64,000 nucleotides of DNA from a virus. The stretch is from positions 85,318 to 149,317 of the IMG/VR virus record IMGVR_UViG_3300024243_000006. The stretch is one strand, 5' to 3'. Position 1 is the stretch's first letter; each line of letters starts with the position of its first letter. Below the pieces are notes generated by a model. It was not told the origin of the DNA. It saw only the letters and a program-made list of their open reading frames with translations, and did no database searches. Shown here in pieces: positions 34,501 through 43,869 of the stretch. Both the position numbers and the translations under genes were made by a program.

Positions 34501-37500
34501 CCGTTTGAAGAAATGCAGAATAAAAAAGATAGAAAAAATGCTCGTTACAGCAGCAAGACAGCTTCCGTCTCAGTTCTCTGAGATTGAAGAGCTTGTTCTT
34601 GTGTGTCCTCACGGTCATAGGTTTTCACTTAAGCAGTCTGTAGGGTTCAGCGAGACCCACGTTTCTGTAAGAATGTCGGGCGCCAATAAAGGATATGCTG
34701 CGGCCAAAGAACTTTATGCTTTGACCGGAATTGAAAGCCTTGAGGCTGCAAAAAGGATTGGAGTTATTGTTAGAGCTGTTGACGAAGAAGAGTTGAAGAC
34801 TTTTGAGGATATTGGTAGCGAGAATCACAGTGTTGAAGAGTTAGCATTTGTAATCCCTGATGAGTTGGGGAACCCAGTCAGATGGAAGTTTTCACCCCGT
34901 ATTACTGATCTTATCAAGAAGAATGCATTCTCTGAGTACCCTGGTGCTGGACAGGAAGATATTCCTTCATCAATCGAGTATTCAAAAGTGAAATTTGGTG
35001 GGCAATTTTTGGCGGACCTTATCAAGGAGGGGGCTGGTTCAGGGAGTGAGGAAGAAATCGCTGCTGGAAAACAAGCTGCTGCGGATTATCGCAGAGATGA
35101 AGATGCCGGAAGCGAAACTCTTTCCAGAGCAATCGAGGGCATTGACTCTAAGGACCTCGCGAGCAACATTGAGGCTTTGGCAAGATCCCTTAGGGGCGCT
35201 CTTAAGATTGTAATCACTTGGAATAATAGAGCTATTGAGCCTGAGTTTTTCAACAAAGTTGTTGCAAACTCGGATTTCTCAATCGAAGGAGTACCCGAAG
35301 AAATTCTTAGTATCGATGGATTATTCTACACTGAAGATGACGGTTTGGACTCAGCAGCACTGAGCGCCGTATTAACAGCTTTCGCCCCAAGGCTCAAGAC
35401 CTATATCGTAGCGACAAATGCTTTCCAAGGAGAGGACTACGTTGGTTCAGCAACAGCTTTAGCTACAGCGGCATTGGTTGATGCTGTAGTTCAAGTTGCA
35501 AATGATACGGAACACGATATCGAATTCGATCTCGATCTCGACTCTGACAATACAGAATTTGAGTTTGTCTATGCAAAACTTGCTTCATTCTTTGAAGATT
35601 ATAGAGCAGATTTTCAGAAGCTAATTCCTTACATCACTCATAGTGATGAAAGATATGTGGCTAAAGCGCAAGAGATTGCCTCTAAGACACCAGTTCTTTC
35701 AATTTTTTACACGATTGCATCTTACCGCACCGAGAAAAAAGGTCAGGAGAGAACAAGACTTCGTGAAGCATACGGAAAGAAAATATTCTTGGTCGCATAC
35801 GCAAGATATCTTGCAAATGCAATCGCAGTTGTTTATAATGAATGCATGGCGCCAGGAAGATGTATTCCAGGGGCATACATCGGATATAACATTGGAGTAG
35901 ATCTGTCTACAACTGACAAAGTATTAGCTTTGACTAGTGGTGATCTCAGAATAATTGAAGATAACCCGAATCTTCGGGGTGCAAATCACGGGATTGTTCT
36001 CAGAAATGTTGTAGCAGCATATAATGGTATTATCGCAAGAATGTCTATTGCAAGAAATATGGCAATTTCTCCAATTGGTTTGGCCGAAGCTAAGAAAGAA
36101 CTTCTTAGGCAGTCCGGAACATCTGGTGACCCGTTGGCTCATGCAGTTTTCTCTTCTGCTTTCCCAATGCAAACTGTTGATTTCGGAATGGAGAACCTTA
36201 CTTATGGTTCAGGGAATATTCCAAATGCATTCGGCATTAGGGCTGGCAAAGGAAGAGCTTTACCTTCTGAGCTTCATGAGTCAGAAGAAGAAGGTGTTGA
36301 ACCGGCAGTATTGCCGCCAGCAATGCTACCGGTAACAAGGAGGGACGGCTCCCCTGTTCTTGACAGAGCGGGGCAGCAGAAAGTCATTCCAGCATATCTT
36401 CATCCAGATTCAGGTTTCGATAGTTCGAAATTCCAGATTGGCATGTGTATGGGTAAGACAGGCAAATCCCTTACTTGGCCTCTCGATCATGCAAGTGATT
36501 TCGTAGGGTTCCCGCTTCCATTCAACAGAGATAAAACTGCCACAGTAACAAGAGCGGCAGATGCTGCCGTTTATGATTTCAGATTCGTAATCGATATCGA
36601 AGGGGTACCTCAAGATATTTCTTTCCTCTTTAGAAGAGGAAGAATGACAAAGGAGGAAGATGGGGAAAGAAAAAATAAGTATCTCCCAATTTTGCGAGAA
36701 CTTTATTCTAAACTTGATACTTTTGAAGATCAAAGAGGTGATGCACTTGAGGATGCTAAGAATAGCGAAGAAGAGGATGCAATCAATAATCATTTTGATG
36801 ACGCTATTAGAGAAACTCAGTCTGCTCTAAAGCAGATTCCTCTATTCATAAAAGCAGGAAAGTCTTATGTGAGAAATAAAGCTTCCCTCGGTTCTTCTGA
36901 GCCAAAATGGATTTCCGAAGCTCATCCGACAGCACTTCTTGTAGCTCCGAATGAGGCTCTCAACCTTATCAAAAATGTTGAGAGATTCGCTGGCATGCTT
37001 TCTGTTGCTCCAAACCAAGAACTATTAGAAAGGTTTGTAATTCAGGTGTATGGACTTGGGGTTGTTAGGGATATTGTTCAAGAAGCACAGAACAAGTACA
37101 CAGACGAAATTGCCGAAATTAGGGCTGAAGATATTTTCGACACTCACATCGATGGAAACACTTCCTCTGGGAAAAAGATGCTTTCGCATATCAATAGTAG
37201 CCTTTCAAAGGTTTACTCTGAGCATCTTGGGCAGTACTATGATCTCATTCCTTCTGGCGCAGACGGAACCGGTTCTAACTTGGTATTGCTCGAAGCGTCT
37301 GTACCTTCGTTTAAGGAGAATAGAAGATCCGAATCCGGATTTGAAGTCGTCCCTGATGAAGGATTAGGAACACCACCTTCTATTGGCAAACTGGCATCAA
37401 GAATGAATAAGAATAATTCAATCTCAGATTTCTTTGGACGTGGCGCTGAAGGTGATGTTGGCATGACTTATTTGCAGAAGGCTCAAGAGTCTATGATCGA

Positions 37501-37663
37501 ATACGTTAAGGGGCATGCATCCGGGGAGCTTGGCTCCCACACAACGGAGGCGTCATTGAAGACCGAATATTTGAAGAAGATCGCTAAGAGGCGCAAGTCT
37601 TGGGAGCGTATGATGTTAACGATGGGTGAGGCCGACATAGAGGTCGATGACCTCGTCGGCTGA
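31580..37663 (+). CDS. Giant hypothetical protein, 2027 aa
   Basis: A single frame of 2027 residues with codon use like its neighbours. It contains zinc-ribbon-like pieces: CPTCTRPIKWSG near residue 505 and VCPHGHRF near residue 1012. Acidic, Ala/Glu-rich linkers occur near residues 100-125 (PEGEQVPEAATTEPAEEEG) and 750-780. There is no transmembrane segment, and no tape-measure-like continuous coiled coil. I recognise no polymerase, protease or lysin motif. Size and composition suggest a large virion protein or injected protein. The C-terminus ends DDLVG in a strong hairpin. Confidence 0.8.
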   Translation: MHKIANEVTFANQQMVERIFSRMRDGEYADTVATLSAIHDLMSQQADLSVIDATKEVIGDNNFVQGFARYITHYIGEGQFRGVPFESLSESLYAFRAPAAIPEGEQVPEAATTEPAEEEGLSKPDFAEDLERIKTQKYPEAERERVMMSFKNLGLHLKKLHEATEEGDVELYAEQIRGTIEFLDSLVKYAPLDKKDESDPDSKKKGPSKKRGSKVVKAGETNLSEEDVANRMDTRVRVQEIPATLSMETLGSHAIVRGIEIVSETGLTTETIRQTEESLVQVMNNAKKAFVHFEQLTSGMIERHRQTRTKGKGSDKADSKVSNSVLIDFNNLIYAIKGVDLFVKKAIRAAIMDPENSISGVELAGLRDKLLVPQFVADKAFFSETIVLGLSYLAVRDVGLLYAGIKTWGDFEGDTYSSVVEDYGKDLHGGRSLEDDTTEYIFKLMWSKFRRMLSATSTDQAVNDSDPMKNFISNVLFQKGFVAQNLRRDLRSSESSKVNIAKCPTCTRPIKWSGKPLKDLDLIQSRGAYLPMYSFVGKRLKDDGRKTSFIITERHLEEGGPYPAPDSSKIGNASQMNETKADGSLTNKAKLLKRTRSVIDSYEGSKTWSEILELLYSNEPAEHEEGLQRRAGALAHLGAVRLRHKRKGGAGVPVMTDISTIMYACPFQKEEAETGFSKSDIFSPKDEITKIKTELQYPDDPETQAAVGAIFDKIDELNLSFAEAVMNDPDIEALIRGELEEAFDQAYDLAGVVRGEDEAEEEGEVGPAFSPSGCGLKLSPYEDDPSKMTYGSNSNPNVLQYTWNPREFDETQEAAAQKSLSGGYKFSKTIFRCPARIVDPSSTDLIKYKNVAIPKSGPSGIGSGAYVPPTNASGYAAYDEIENGTFSYLVCGASTSLSAFDKTSGGEGSIYTILRNLLNVIKGSSATGESVTNSQKNAAKNIIDFLILEGIDYMDLIKALEVADAPEPELATTARLKKCRIKKIEKMLVTAARQLPSQFSEIEELVLVCPHGHRFSLKQSVGFSETHVSVRMSGANKGYAAAKELYALTGIESLEAAKRIGVIVRAVDEEELKTFEDIGSENHSVEELAFVIPDELGNPVRWKFSPRITDLIKKNAFSEYPGAGQEDIPSSIEYSKVKFGGQFLADLIKEGAGSGSEEEIAAGKQAAADYRRDEDAGSETLSRAIEGIDSKDLASNIEALARSLRGALKIVITWNNRAIEPEFFNKVVANSDFSIEGVPEEILSIDGLFYTEDDGLDSAALSAVLTAFAPRLKTYIVATNAFQGEDYVGSATALATAALVDAVVQVANDTEHDIEFDLDLDSDNTEFEFVYAKLASFFEDYRADFQKLIPYITHSDERYVAKAQEIASKTPVLSIFYTIASYRTEKKGQERTRLREAYGKKIFLVAYARYLANAIAVVYNECMAPGRCIPGAYIGYNIGVDLSTTDKVLALTSGDLRIIEDNPNLRGANHGIVLRNVVAAYNGIIARMSIARNMAISPIGLAEAKKELLRQSGTSGDPLAHAVFSSAFPMQTVDFGMENLTYGSGNIPNAFGIRAGKGRALPSELHESEEEGVEPAVLPPAMLPVTRRDGSPVLDRAGQQKVIPAYLHPDSGFDSSKFQIGMCMGKTGKSLTWPLDHASDFVGFPLPFNRDKTATVTRAADAAVYDFRFVIDIEGVPQDISFLFRRGRMTKEEDGERKNKYLPILRELYSKLDTFEDQRGDALEDAKNSEEEDAINNHFDDAIRETQSALKQIPLFIKAGKSYVRNKASLGSSEPKWISEAHPTALLVAPNEALNLIKNVERFAGMLSVAPNQELLERFVIQVYGLGVVRDIVQEAQNKYTDEIAEIRAEDIFDTHIDGNTSSGKKMLSHINSSLSKVYSEHLGQYYDLIPSGADGTGSNLVLLEASVPSFKENRRSESGFEVVPDEGLGTPPSIGKLASRMNKNNSISDFFGRGAEGDVGMTYLQKAQESMIEYVKGHASGELGSHTTEASLKTEYLKKIAKRRKSWERMMLTMGEADIEVDDLVG
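37631..37660 (+). other. Strong hairpin at the 3' end of the giant gene
   Basis: GCCGAC-ATA-GAGGTC-GAT-GACCTC-GTCGGC pairs as two stacked six-base stems with a three-base bulge and a GAT loop, ending just before the TGA stop. There is no U-run directly after it, so it may be an RNA-stabilising 3' structure or a weak terminator instead of a classic one. Confidence 0.5.
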
Positions 37664-37703
37664 TTCTCAGCAAGCTGAAAAACAATTGAAATAGGAACTG
37701 AAA

Positions 37704-38120
37704 ATGACTGAAGGAACACTTGATGAGGTACTCGTTGATCTGTCTGAGAAGAAGGAGATTACTCCGGAAGCAATTCGCAGATTTTACAAAGAACTTGGAG
37801 AAGTAACGGAGACGATAAAGGCTGCTCGTGATGCCTTAAAAGAAGCGGTAAGTGACAACGAAGAGATCACCGGGATTGATGAAGAGATTGCGACCCTTAA
37901 GGAGCGCAGAAAAGAGATCATTGAGACAAATCCCGTACTCGTCGGGTACAAGGGCGAGCTTGACGATGCCACTGGTGACCGCAAGGATTTAGTGGCTGAC
38001 GCTAAGCGCGACGGAATCCCCAGGAAGGAGATCACCACGGCAGAAAAAATGCTCAAGGGCGACATCGATCCTGAGGTCACCACCGAGGTATATCTCAACA
38101 TTGCCGACTTGGTTGGCTAA
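37704..38120 (+). CDS. Hypothetical coiled-coil protein, 138 aa
   Basis: Highly charged helical protein with coiled-coil character throughout (RRFYKELGEVTETIKAARDA, then IDEEIATLKERRKEIIETN). This resembles the small helical region found in phage double-strand-break and packaging accessory proteins, but I cannot name it. Codon use is richer in C and G than in the surroundings. It starts behind ATAGGAACTGAAA. Confidence 0.72.
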   Translation: MTEGTLDEVLVDLSEKKEITPEAIRRFYKELGEVTETIKAARDALKEAVSDNEEITGIDEEIATLKERRKEIIETNPVLVGYKGELDDATGDRKDLVADAKRDGIPRKEITTAEKMLKGDIDPEVTTEVYLNIADLVG

Positions 38121-38140
38121 ATCAATTTTCGGAGAAACAA

Positions 38141-38515
38141 ATGAATGATTTCTTTTTGACTCGTTACGTGATCTGTGATTTATTTACCGAGGAAGATGTC
38201 GTATTTTTTTCTGATTCAGATTATCATTGGGATTCAGGAGTTGCTTACGATGAGTTTGATGAATCTGCCCTTTTCAAAACTGAAGAGGAAGCAGATGAGG
38301 CGCTTAGAAAAATTCAAGATGATTTCATTAATAGCGGGACTCCGTCTAGCGAGTTAGATTTCACAATCCTTGAAATCAATCTTCTGCATGGTATTGCAGC
38401 AGAAATTAGAAAAGAAATGGTTTCTATTTACGGTTCATCCTTAACGGAATATTCTGCTGACGTAGATATGGCTATTGCTATTGTGAAGTTGTTAAGAAAA
38501 AAGAAGATATTATGA
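38141..38515 (+). CDS. Hypothetical acidic protein, 124 aa
   Basis: Acidic small protein with aromatic residues near the N-terminus and a helical C-terminus ending in KLLRKKKIL. Start behind GGAG with a four-base overlap to the HD-domain gene. No family recognised. Confidence 0.68.
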   Translation: MNDFFLTRYVICDLFTEEDVVFFSDSDYHWDSGVAYDEFDESALFKTEEEADEALRKIQDDFINSGTPSSELDFTILEINLLHGIAAEIRKEMVSIYGSSLTEYSADVDMAIAIVKLLRKKKIL

Positions 38516-39057
38516 GTTGGTGCCAAACATATACCGGCCAAATATCATACCCATTGGAGCCGGAGCGTGAGCAGGTTATATCCTTAGAAGATATAGCTCA
38601 TGCTCTGGCGCACCAATGTAGGTATAATGGACACTGCAAAAGCTTCTATTCTGTTGCTGAGCATTCAGTTTATGTTGCAGAAGAGATATATCGCAAGACG
38701 AGCAGCTACGAAGACGCCATGAAGGGCTTGTTACATGATGCGACGGAAGCATACCTTGGCGATATGCCGAGACCGATCAAGGCTTTGATCCCTCAGTTTC
38801 AGGAAATTGAGGCAGAGTGGCATAAGAAAATCTTTGCTCATTTCAAATTAAGTGAAGAGATGCCGTCGATTGTAAAAGAGGTTGACATTCAGTTGCTTTA
38901 CACTGAAGCTCAACAGATCATGGTTTGGCCACCGCCACAATCATGGTATTTTCCAGATAACATACAAGGAATTGACGTACAAATTGAGTGCGTAAGTCCC
39001 GAAAGGGCAGAGAGAATGTTCTTAAATCACTTCTCTCGATACAATAAAAATCTCTAA
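38512..39057 (+). CDS. HD-domain phosphohydrolase (YfbR/DatZ-like group)
   Basis: HD-superfamily metal residues are visible: the His in FYSVAEHSVYVAEEI, the HD pair in GLLHDATEAYLGD, and the later Asp in VKEVDIQLL. The opening QTYTGQISYPLEPE and DIAHALAHQCRYNGHC are typical of the phage YfbR-like group, which dephosphorylates deoxynucleotides. The dATP-hydrolysing DatZ of 2-aminoadenine phages belongs to a related group. It sits directly upstream of the replicase gene, so a role in shaping the dNTP pool is likely. Confidence 0.85.
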   Translation: MSWCQTYTGQISYPLEPEREQVISLEDIAHALAHQCRYNGHCKSFYSVAEHSVYVAEEIYRKTSSYEDAMKGLLHDATEAYLGDMPRPIKALIPQFQEIEAEWHKKIFAHFKLSEEMPSIVKEVDIQLLYTEAQQIMVWPPPQSWYFPDNIQGIDVQIECVSPERAERMFLNHFSRYNKNL

Positions 39058-39093
39058 ATTGATAGAGTACACGAAAACTAAGGAAGTTTAACC

Positions 39094-42000
39094 ATGGGTT
39101 CTTCAGGCAAAGCAGCGCCGTTCGTGTCATTACATAACCATACTGAATTGGGTTCCCCATTAGACGGGATGAATGACACCCACGATTTATTCGTGAGGGC
39201 AAAAGAAATCGATCATGCAGCAGTGGCTGTCACTGATCACGGTACTATGACCGCAATATTCGATGCATGGGAAGCGTCAAAGAAAACGGGTGTACAGTTA
39301 ATCCCAGGTATGGAAGCGTATTTCGCTAACGATTTATCAGTAAGGAAGAGTAACCATATGGTCTTCCTTGCCAAGAATGAAATAGGATACAAAAACCTCT
39401 TGAGGCTTAGCTATGAGTCCTTCAAGAATCAGGTAAACAGCTACATGGGCAAAAAGGTTCCGAGAGTATCTTGGAAACACATTGAGAAGTGGAATGAAGG
39501 TGTCATTTGCCTTACTGCTTGCTCCAATGGACTTATCGCCAAAACATTGATTACAGAAGAAGATGAGGCCAAAGCTATTTGCCATATGAATAGGCTTAAC
39601 AATATCTTCAAAGATAATTTTTATCTTGAAATCCAGCCGCACTCCCTATATCACACGAATAAAAATGGAAGTGTTATTGATCAAGGCGCTTTGAATTCTG
39701 CAATGGTTCGCCTATCTCACGATATGGGGATTCCATACGTCGTCACTTGCGATGCTCATTACAGAGATGCAGAGCACGCTAAGTATCATGATTTCATGCT
39801 TGCTGTGAAAGATAAAGCGGCTGTAGATGATCCTGACAGATTCCGTTACGGAGTTCAGGACATGTATCTTAAGACTCACGAAGAGATTGTCTCTCACTTT
39901 GGTCCTGCTATCGCACAGAAAGGAATGGATAATTCGATGAAGATCCTTGCCGAGTGTGAGAATCCAACATATCTTGAGCCAAAAGGACCGATCCTTCCAA
40001 AGTTTCCTGTTAGAGATGAGCCTGACTATAAGGCATTCTCTGGTTGGAGAGAAAAGAAGGCTGCTCATGTCGAAGAGGATAAAGCGTATCTTCGTTACAA
40101 GTGCATGGAAGGGTTCAAAAACATATTCCCAATGTTGCCACTTGAGCAAAAAAGAGAATATTGGGACAGAGTTAAAAAGGAGCTTGTCATCCTTGAAGAT
40201 AAGGATTTCTCTTCTTACATGCTCATTGTTGCAGACTACACAAATTGGGCAAAAGAGCATATGCCTGTCGGACCAGCGAGAGGCTGTTTAGTTGGAAAAA
40301 CTCATGTTATTATGAAAAATGAAGTCAAAAGGCTTGATCATATAGAAGTAGGTGACGAGCTATTTTCTCATAGCGGAAAGATTCGAAAAGTTACAGATAC
40401 TATGAAGTATGAGGTAGACGAAAACCTTTTAGAAATAGAGACATACTACGGAGATTCAGACCCCCTTGTATTAACAAAAGATCATAAGGTTTTTGCCCAA
40501 AAGGCTTTGCGTCCTGATAATTACAATAATTGGGCTGATTCCACTAAAAAAGCGAGAGCTTCTTGGAAGAAGCCGACTTCGGATATTGAAGAGATTAGCG
40601 CAGAAGACTTAAGGGTTGGGGACTGGATATTTTACCCAAATTTGGATTTTAAAGGTGAAAACAACCTGACTTGGAATATTAAAAAAAATACAGAACTCAT
40701 TTCTGTAAATTCAGAGTTTGATTATTCTATAAGAGATCTCAGCAAGAAGGCCGGACTTAGCAGGAGCTTTTTAACAAAAGTTGCTAATAGGCTTCCTCTA
40801 AATTTGAAAAATCAGAAAACTAAAGATTGTTTAATTAAGTTATCTGATTCAATAAGAGGATCTTTTGAAAACATAGAAAGCTGGATTTCTTACTGGAAGA
40901 TAAATAGCTTCAGAAAGTACCATATAAATAAAGAAATAAAGTTAGATCAAGATTTAGCTTGGTTATTTGGAAAGTGGATTGCGGACGGATGGATGTCTAA
41001 AAGTGGAAAATGGGGAGTATGTTTTCATTCTGATGAAATCGAACAAATGAAAAGGGTTAAGTTTGTGTTGGAAGGCTTGGGGGTTAATTATATTAAAACT
41101 TATGAGCACAAAACGAAAAAGCTTGTTCAGTTCGAAACCTCAAATAAGCCACTTTTAATATGGTGGAAATCAATTTTTTCAGAATATGAATTTAGTTCGA
41201 AAACTAAATATATCCCTAAAGACTTAATGAGCGTTTCCAGACCTTTGCTGAGATATCTTATTGCCGGCATTATTGATGGTGATGGTCATATAATGGAAAG
41301 CAGAGTTAATGTAACTACTGTTTCTAGAAAACTTGCAGAACAGTTAAAATATTGCTATTTAAGATTTTCACTGCCTTCTTCGATTTCTATTAACAAAAGA
41401 ATTCATACACACCTTGGGCATACAGAGGAAAGCATATCTTATGCTGTAGAGGCTCCAAAAGATTCTAATAAAAATAGATATGTTTGGCACAAAACAGACA
41501 AAGGTTTCTTTGTAAAAATAAACAAAATATCAGAAAGGAAAGATGTAGATTTTGTTTATGACATAACAGTTGATGAGGATCATTCTTATTTGACCACAAA
41601 TGGTGCAGTCCATAATTCAGCCGCAGGAAGCTTGGTCGCATTCTTAATTGGATGTACGACCATCAATCCTATGGATTATGGTCTTATCTTTGAGAGATTC
41701 CATAATGCACAGAAGACCAGTTTTCCAGATATCGATACAGATTTCGCTGAACCCGGAAAGGTTAAGGAATATCTAAAAGCTAAATACGGAGAAGATAAGG
41801 TTGCATCAATCTCTAACCTATCAACTATGTCTCCGAAGGTCGCGCTTAAAGATGCGGCTCGTTCATTGAGACTTGGCGGGGATAAGAGTTCTGCATTCAA
41901 AATCGCCAACCATTTAACATCAATTATGCCTGACGCGAATTCTATCGAAGAAGCGATTGCTGCAAGCATGGCGACTGACCAACAGGATTTCGCAAGGGAA

Positions 42001-43869
42001 ATGAGGCGTTACCCTGAGCTTTACGAGTACGCTACAAAGCTCCAAGGTTTGACCAGAAACTGGGGTATGCATGCGGCTGGAGTTGTAATTTCTGATGTAC
42101 CTCTTTACGAACTTGTTCCTCTTAGGATTGATCAGGTTGACCCGAAGAATCCAGACACTTGGATTACTGCAACTCAGTGGGAAAAGAAGCGTTGTGAGAA
42201 GTTCGGTCTTGTAAAGATGGATTGTCTTGGTTTGAAAACATTGGTTGTTATCGATGATGCTGTAAAAATCATTCAGGATAGAACCGGTGAGGTTCTTGAT
42301 ATGGAGCAAGTAGCATTAGACGATTCAAGCACCTATGATATGATTGGAAGAGGCGAAACTGCTGGCGTATTTCAGTTGGAATCTTCAATGACCCCATACT
42401 GTATCAAGATTAAGCCAAGAGATATCGAAGGAATCTCAGCTATTAATGCACTTGGAAGACCTTCTTGCACTAAGGAAGTTAGAAAAGAATACATTGATAG
42501 AGTTCTTGGACATGAGCCAGTCAAATTTGATCACCCCAAACTCGAAAGATCTTTGGGTGGCACTGCTGGTATTCTTCTGTACGAAGAGTCTGCGATGTAT
42601 GTTGCGGCTGACGTTGCAGGATGGGACTTCAACCAAGCAGATGGGTTGAGAAAGCTTTCAAAGTATAAGGGAAGCGATCCTGAGCTTGCATTAAAACTTG
42701 AGGCTTCTTTCGTGAATGACTCTGTTGAACATGGAGGACTGAAGTATAAGGAAGGCATGCATATCTGGAAGAAATTCATTGAGCCTATGAGCGGTTACTC
42801 GTTCAACAAAAGTCACTCAATATCTTACTCCAAAATTTCATATTGGACTGCATGGCTCAGGTGTCACTTCCCAACGGAATTCATGTGCGCTTTGATGAAC
42901 TCGGAAAACCCGAATTCTGATAAGACTCAAGAATACTTGAATGAGTGTCGTAAGATGAAAATCGAAATTACACCTCCAAACGTAGCTAAAAGTGGAGGTA
43001 ACTACGTCGTAACAGATGATAGTAAAATCGCCACAGGCTTGTCCGCTGTCAAGGGCGTTGGAGACTCTGCCATTATAGAAATCATCTCTGCGGCTCCTGA
43101 GTCACTTGTTGAATTCTTTGCTAAAACAGCAGGTAGGAAAGTTAACAAGAGGGTAATGGAGGCTTTAGCAAAAGCTGGAGCGTTTGATTGTTTCGGGATT
43201 ACCCGTAAAGACATCTATGAGAACTATGCTAAATACAGAACAAAGGTGAACGCTGCCATCAAGAAGGTCAAGGATCGTAAGATCAGGAACCTTATGGAGA
43301 GGGAAAACACTCTTGAAATCTTTAAAGCTCTAAAGGCTAAAGAGAAGAAGGAAATGAAGGCTGGTTACGAGGAGATGATTTGCATCTCAGATGAGGAGCT
43401 TGACTCTATCCTTGAGCCAATTTCTTTCGACCAGACTTTTGAAGAGTGGGATCGCAAGACTCTTCTTATGAATGAAATGGAAGTTCTTGGGAGAACCATC
43501 AGCGGCCAGCTTCATGAAGTATTTGGTTCATTCTTCCGCAGAGGTAGTTCAATTGTGACTCCGTTATCTAAGGTTCCATCACTTGAAGTGAAAGAGAAAG
43601 TTAAGATTGAGGTAATTGTGAAAGCCTTGATTAAGGAATTCAAGATTAAAAACGGTAAGAATGTTGGAAGAAGGTTTGCTAAGTATTTGGTCGAAGACAT
43701 TCATGGTGACACTATTGGAATGACCGTTTGGGCTGACGATTATGAAAGGTACCGAACAATCCTTAAAGACGGCGTTCCCTTGAAAGCTATTTGTCGAGTG
43801 AATGAATTCATGGGTAAAAAAGATTTGGCATTGGCCGTTCTTGAAAACGTCGCGGGCAAAAGGGTATGA
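39094..43869 (+). CDS. dnaE: DNA polymerase III alpha subunit (DnaE) interrupted by an intein
   Basis: A C-family replicative polymerase. The PHP domain begins with SLHNHTELGS (His14, His16) and TDHGTM. The catalytic block is PDIDTDF, and the third Asp lies in VKMDCLGLKTL. Helix-hairpin-helix (AVKGVGDSAI) and an OB-fold region follow near the C-terminus. An intein occupies residues 398-841; after its removal the protein would be about 1147 residues, the normal bacterial DnaE length. The retained PHP metal residues suggest built-in proofreading, and no separate DnaQ is seen. It starts behind AAGGAAG. Confidence 0.96.
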   Translation: MGSSGKAAPFVSLHNHTELGSPLDGMNDTHDLFVRAKEIDHAAVAVTDHGTMTAIFDAWEASKKTGVQLIPGMEAYFANDLSVRKSNHMVFLAKNEIGYKNLLRLSYESFKNQVNSYMGKKVPRVSWKHIEKWNEGVICLTACSNGLIAKTLITEEDEAKAICHMNRLNNIFKDNFYLEIQPHSLYHTNKNGSVIDQGALNSAMVRLSHDMGIPYVVTCDAHYRDAEHAKYHDFMLAVKDKAAVDDPDRFRYGVQDMYLKTHEEIVSHFGPAIAQKGMDNSMKILAECENPTYLEPKGPILPKFPVRDEPDYKAFSGWREKKAAHVEEDKAYLRYKCMEGFKNIFPMLPLEQKREYWDRVKKELVILEDKDFSSYMLIVADYTNWAKEHMPVGPARGCLVGKTHVIMKNEVKRLDHIEVGDELFSHSGKIRKVTDTMKYEVDENLLEIETYYGDSDPLVLTKDHKVFAQKALRPDNYNNWADSTKKARASWKKPTSDIEEISAEDLRVGDWIFYPNLDFKGENNLTWNIKKNTELISVNSEFDYSIRDLSKKAGLSRSFLTKVANRLPLNLKNQKTKDCLIKLSDSIRGSFENIESWISYWKINSFRKYHINKEIKLDQDLAWLFGKWIADGWMSKSGKWGVCFHSDEIEQMKRVKFVLEGLGVNYIKTYEHKTKKLVQFETSNKPLLIWWKSIFSEYEFSSKTKYIPKDLMSVSRPLLRYLIAGIIDGDGHIMESRVNVTTVSRKLAEQLKYCYLRFSLPSSISINKRIHTHLGHTEESISYAVEAPKDSNKNRYVWHKTDKGFFVKINKISERKDVDFVYDITVDEDHSYLTTNGAVHNSAAGSLVAFLIGCTTINPMDYGLIFERFHNAQKTSFPDIDTDFAEPGKVKEYLKAKYGEDKVASISNLSTMSPKVALKDAARSLRLGGDKSSAFKIANHLTSIMPDANSIEEAIAASMATDQQDFAREMRRYPELYEYATKLQGLTRNWGMHAAGVVISDVPLYELVPLRIDQVDPKNPDTWITATQWEKKRCEKFGLVKMDCLGLKTLVVIDDAVKIIQDRTGEVLDMEQVALDDSSTYDMIGRGETAGVFQLESSMTPYCIKIKPRDIEGISAINALGRPSCTKEVRKEYIDRVLGHEPVKFDHPKLERSLGGTAGILLYEESAMYVAADVAGWDFNQADGLRKLSKYKGSDPELALKLEASFVNDSVEHGGLKYKEGMHIWKKFIEPMSGYSFNKSHSISYSKISYWTAWLRCHFPTEFMCALMNSENPNSDKTQEYLNECRKMKIEITPPNVAKSGGNYVVTDDSKIATGLSAVKGVGDSAIIEIISAAPESLVEFFAKTAGRKVNKRVMEALAKAGAFDCFGITRKDIYENYAKYRTKVNAAIKKVKDRKIRNLMERENTLEIFKALKAKEKKEMKAGYEEMICISDEELDSILEPISFDQTFEEWDRKTLLMNEMEVLGRTISGQLHEVFGSFFRRGSSIVTPLSKVPSLEVKEKVKIEVIVKALIKEFKIKNGKNVGRRFAKYLVEDIHGDTIGMTVWADDYERYRTILKDGVPLKAICRVNEFMGKKDLALAVLENVAGKRV
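40285..41616 (+). mobile_element. Intein with LAGLIDADG homing endonuclease in dnaE
   Basis: The insertion starts with Cys398 (CLVGKTHVIMKN) and ends with ITVDEDHSYLTTNGAVHN, followed by Ser842. Cys at position 1, His-Asn at the end and Ser at +1 are the splicing residues. The exteins join as ARG|SAAGSLVAF, restoring the conserved RGSxAGSLVA loop of DnaE. Two LAGLIDADG helices are visible: DLAWLFGKWIADGW and YLIAGIIDGDGHI. The 444-residue element has more ATA, AAA and TTA codons than its host gene, as expected of a recent arrival. Confidence 0.93.
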
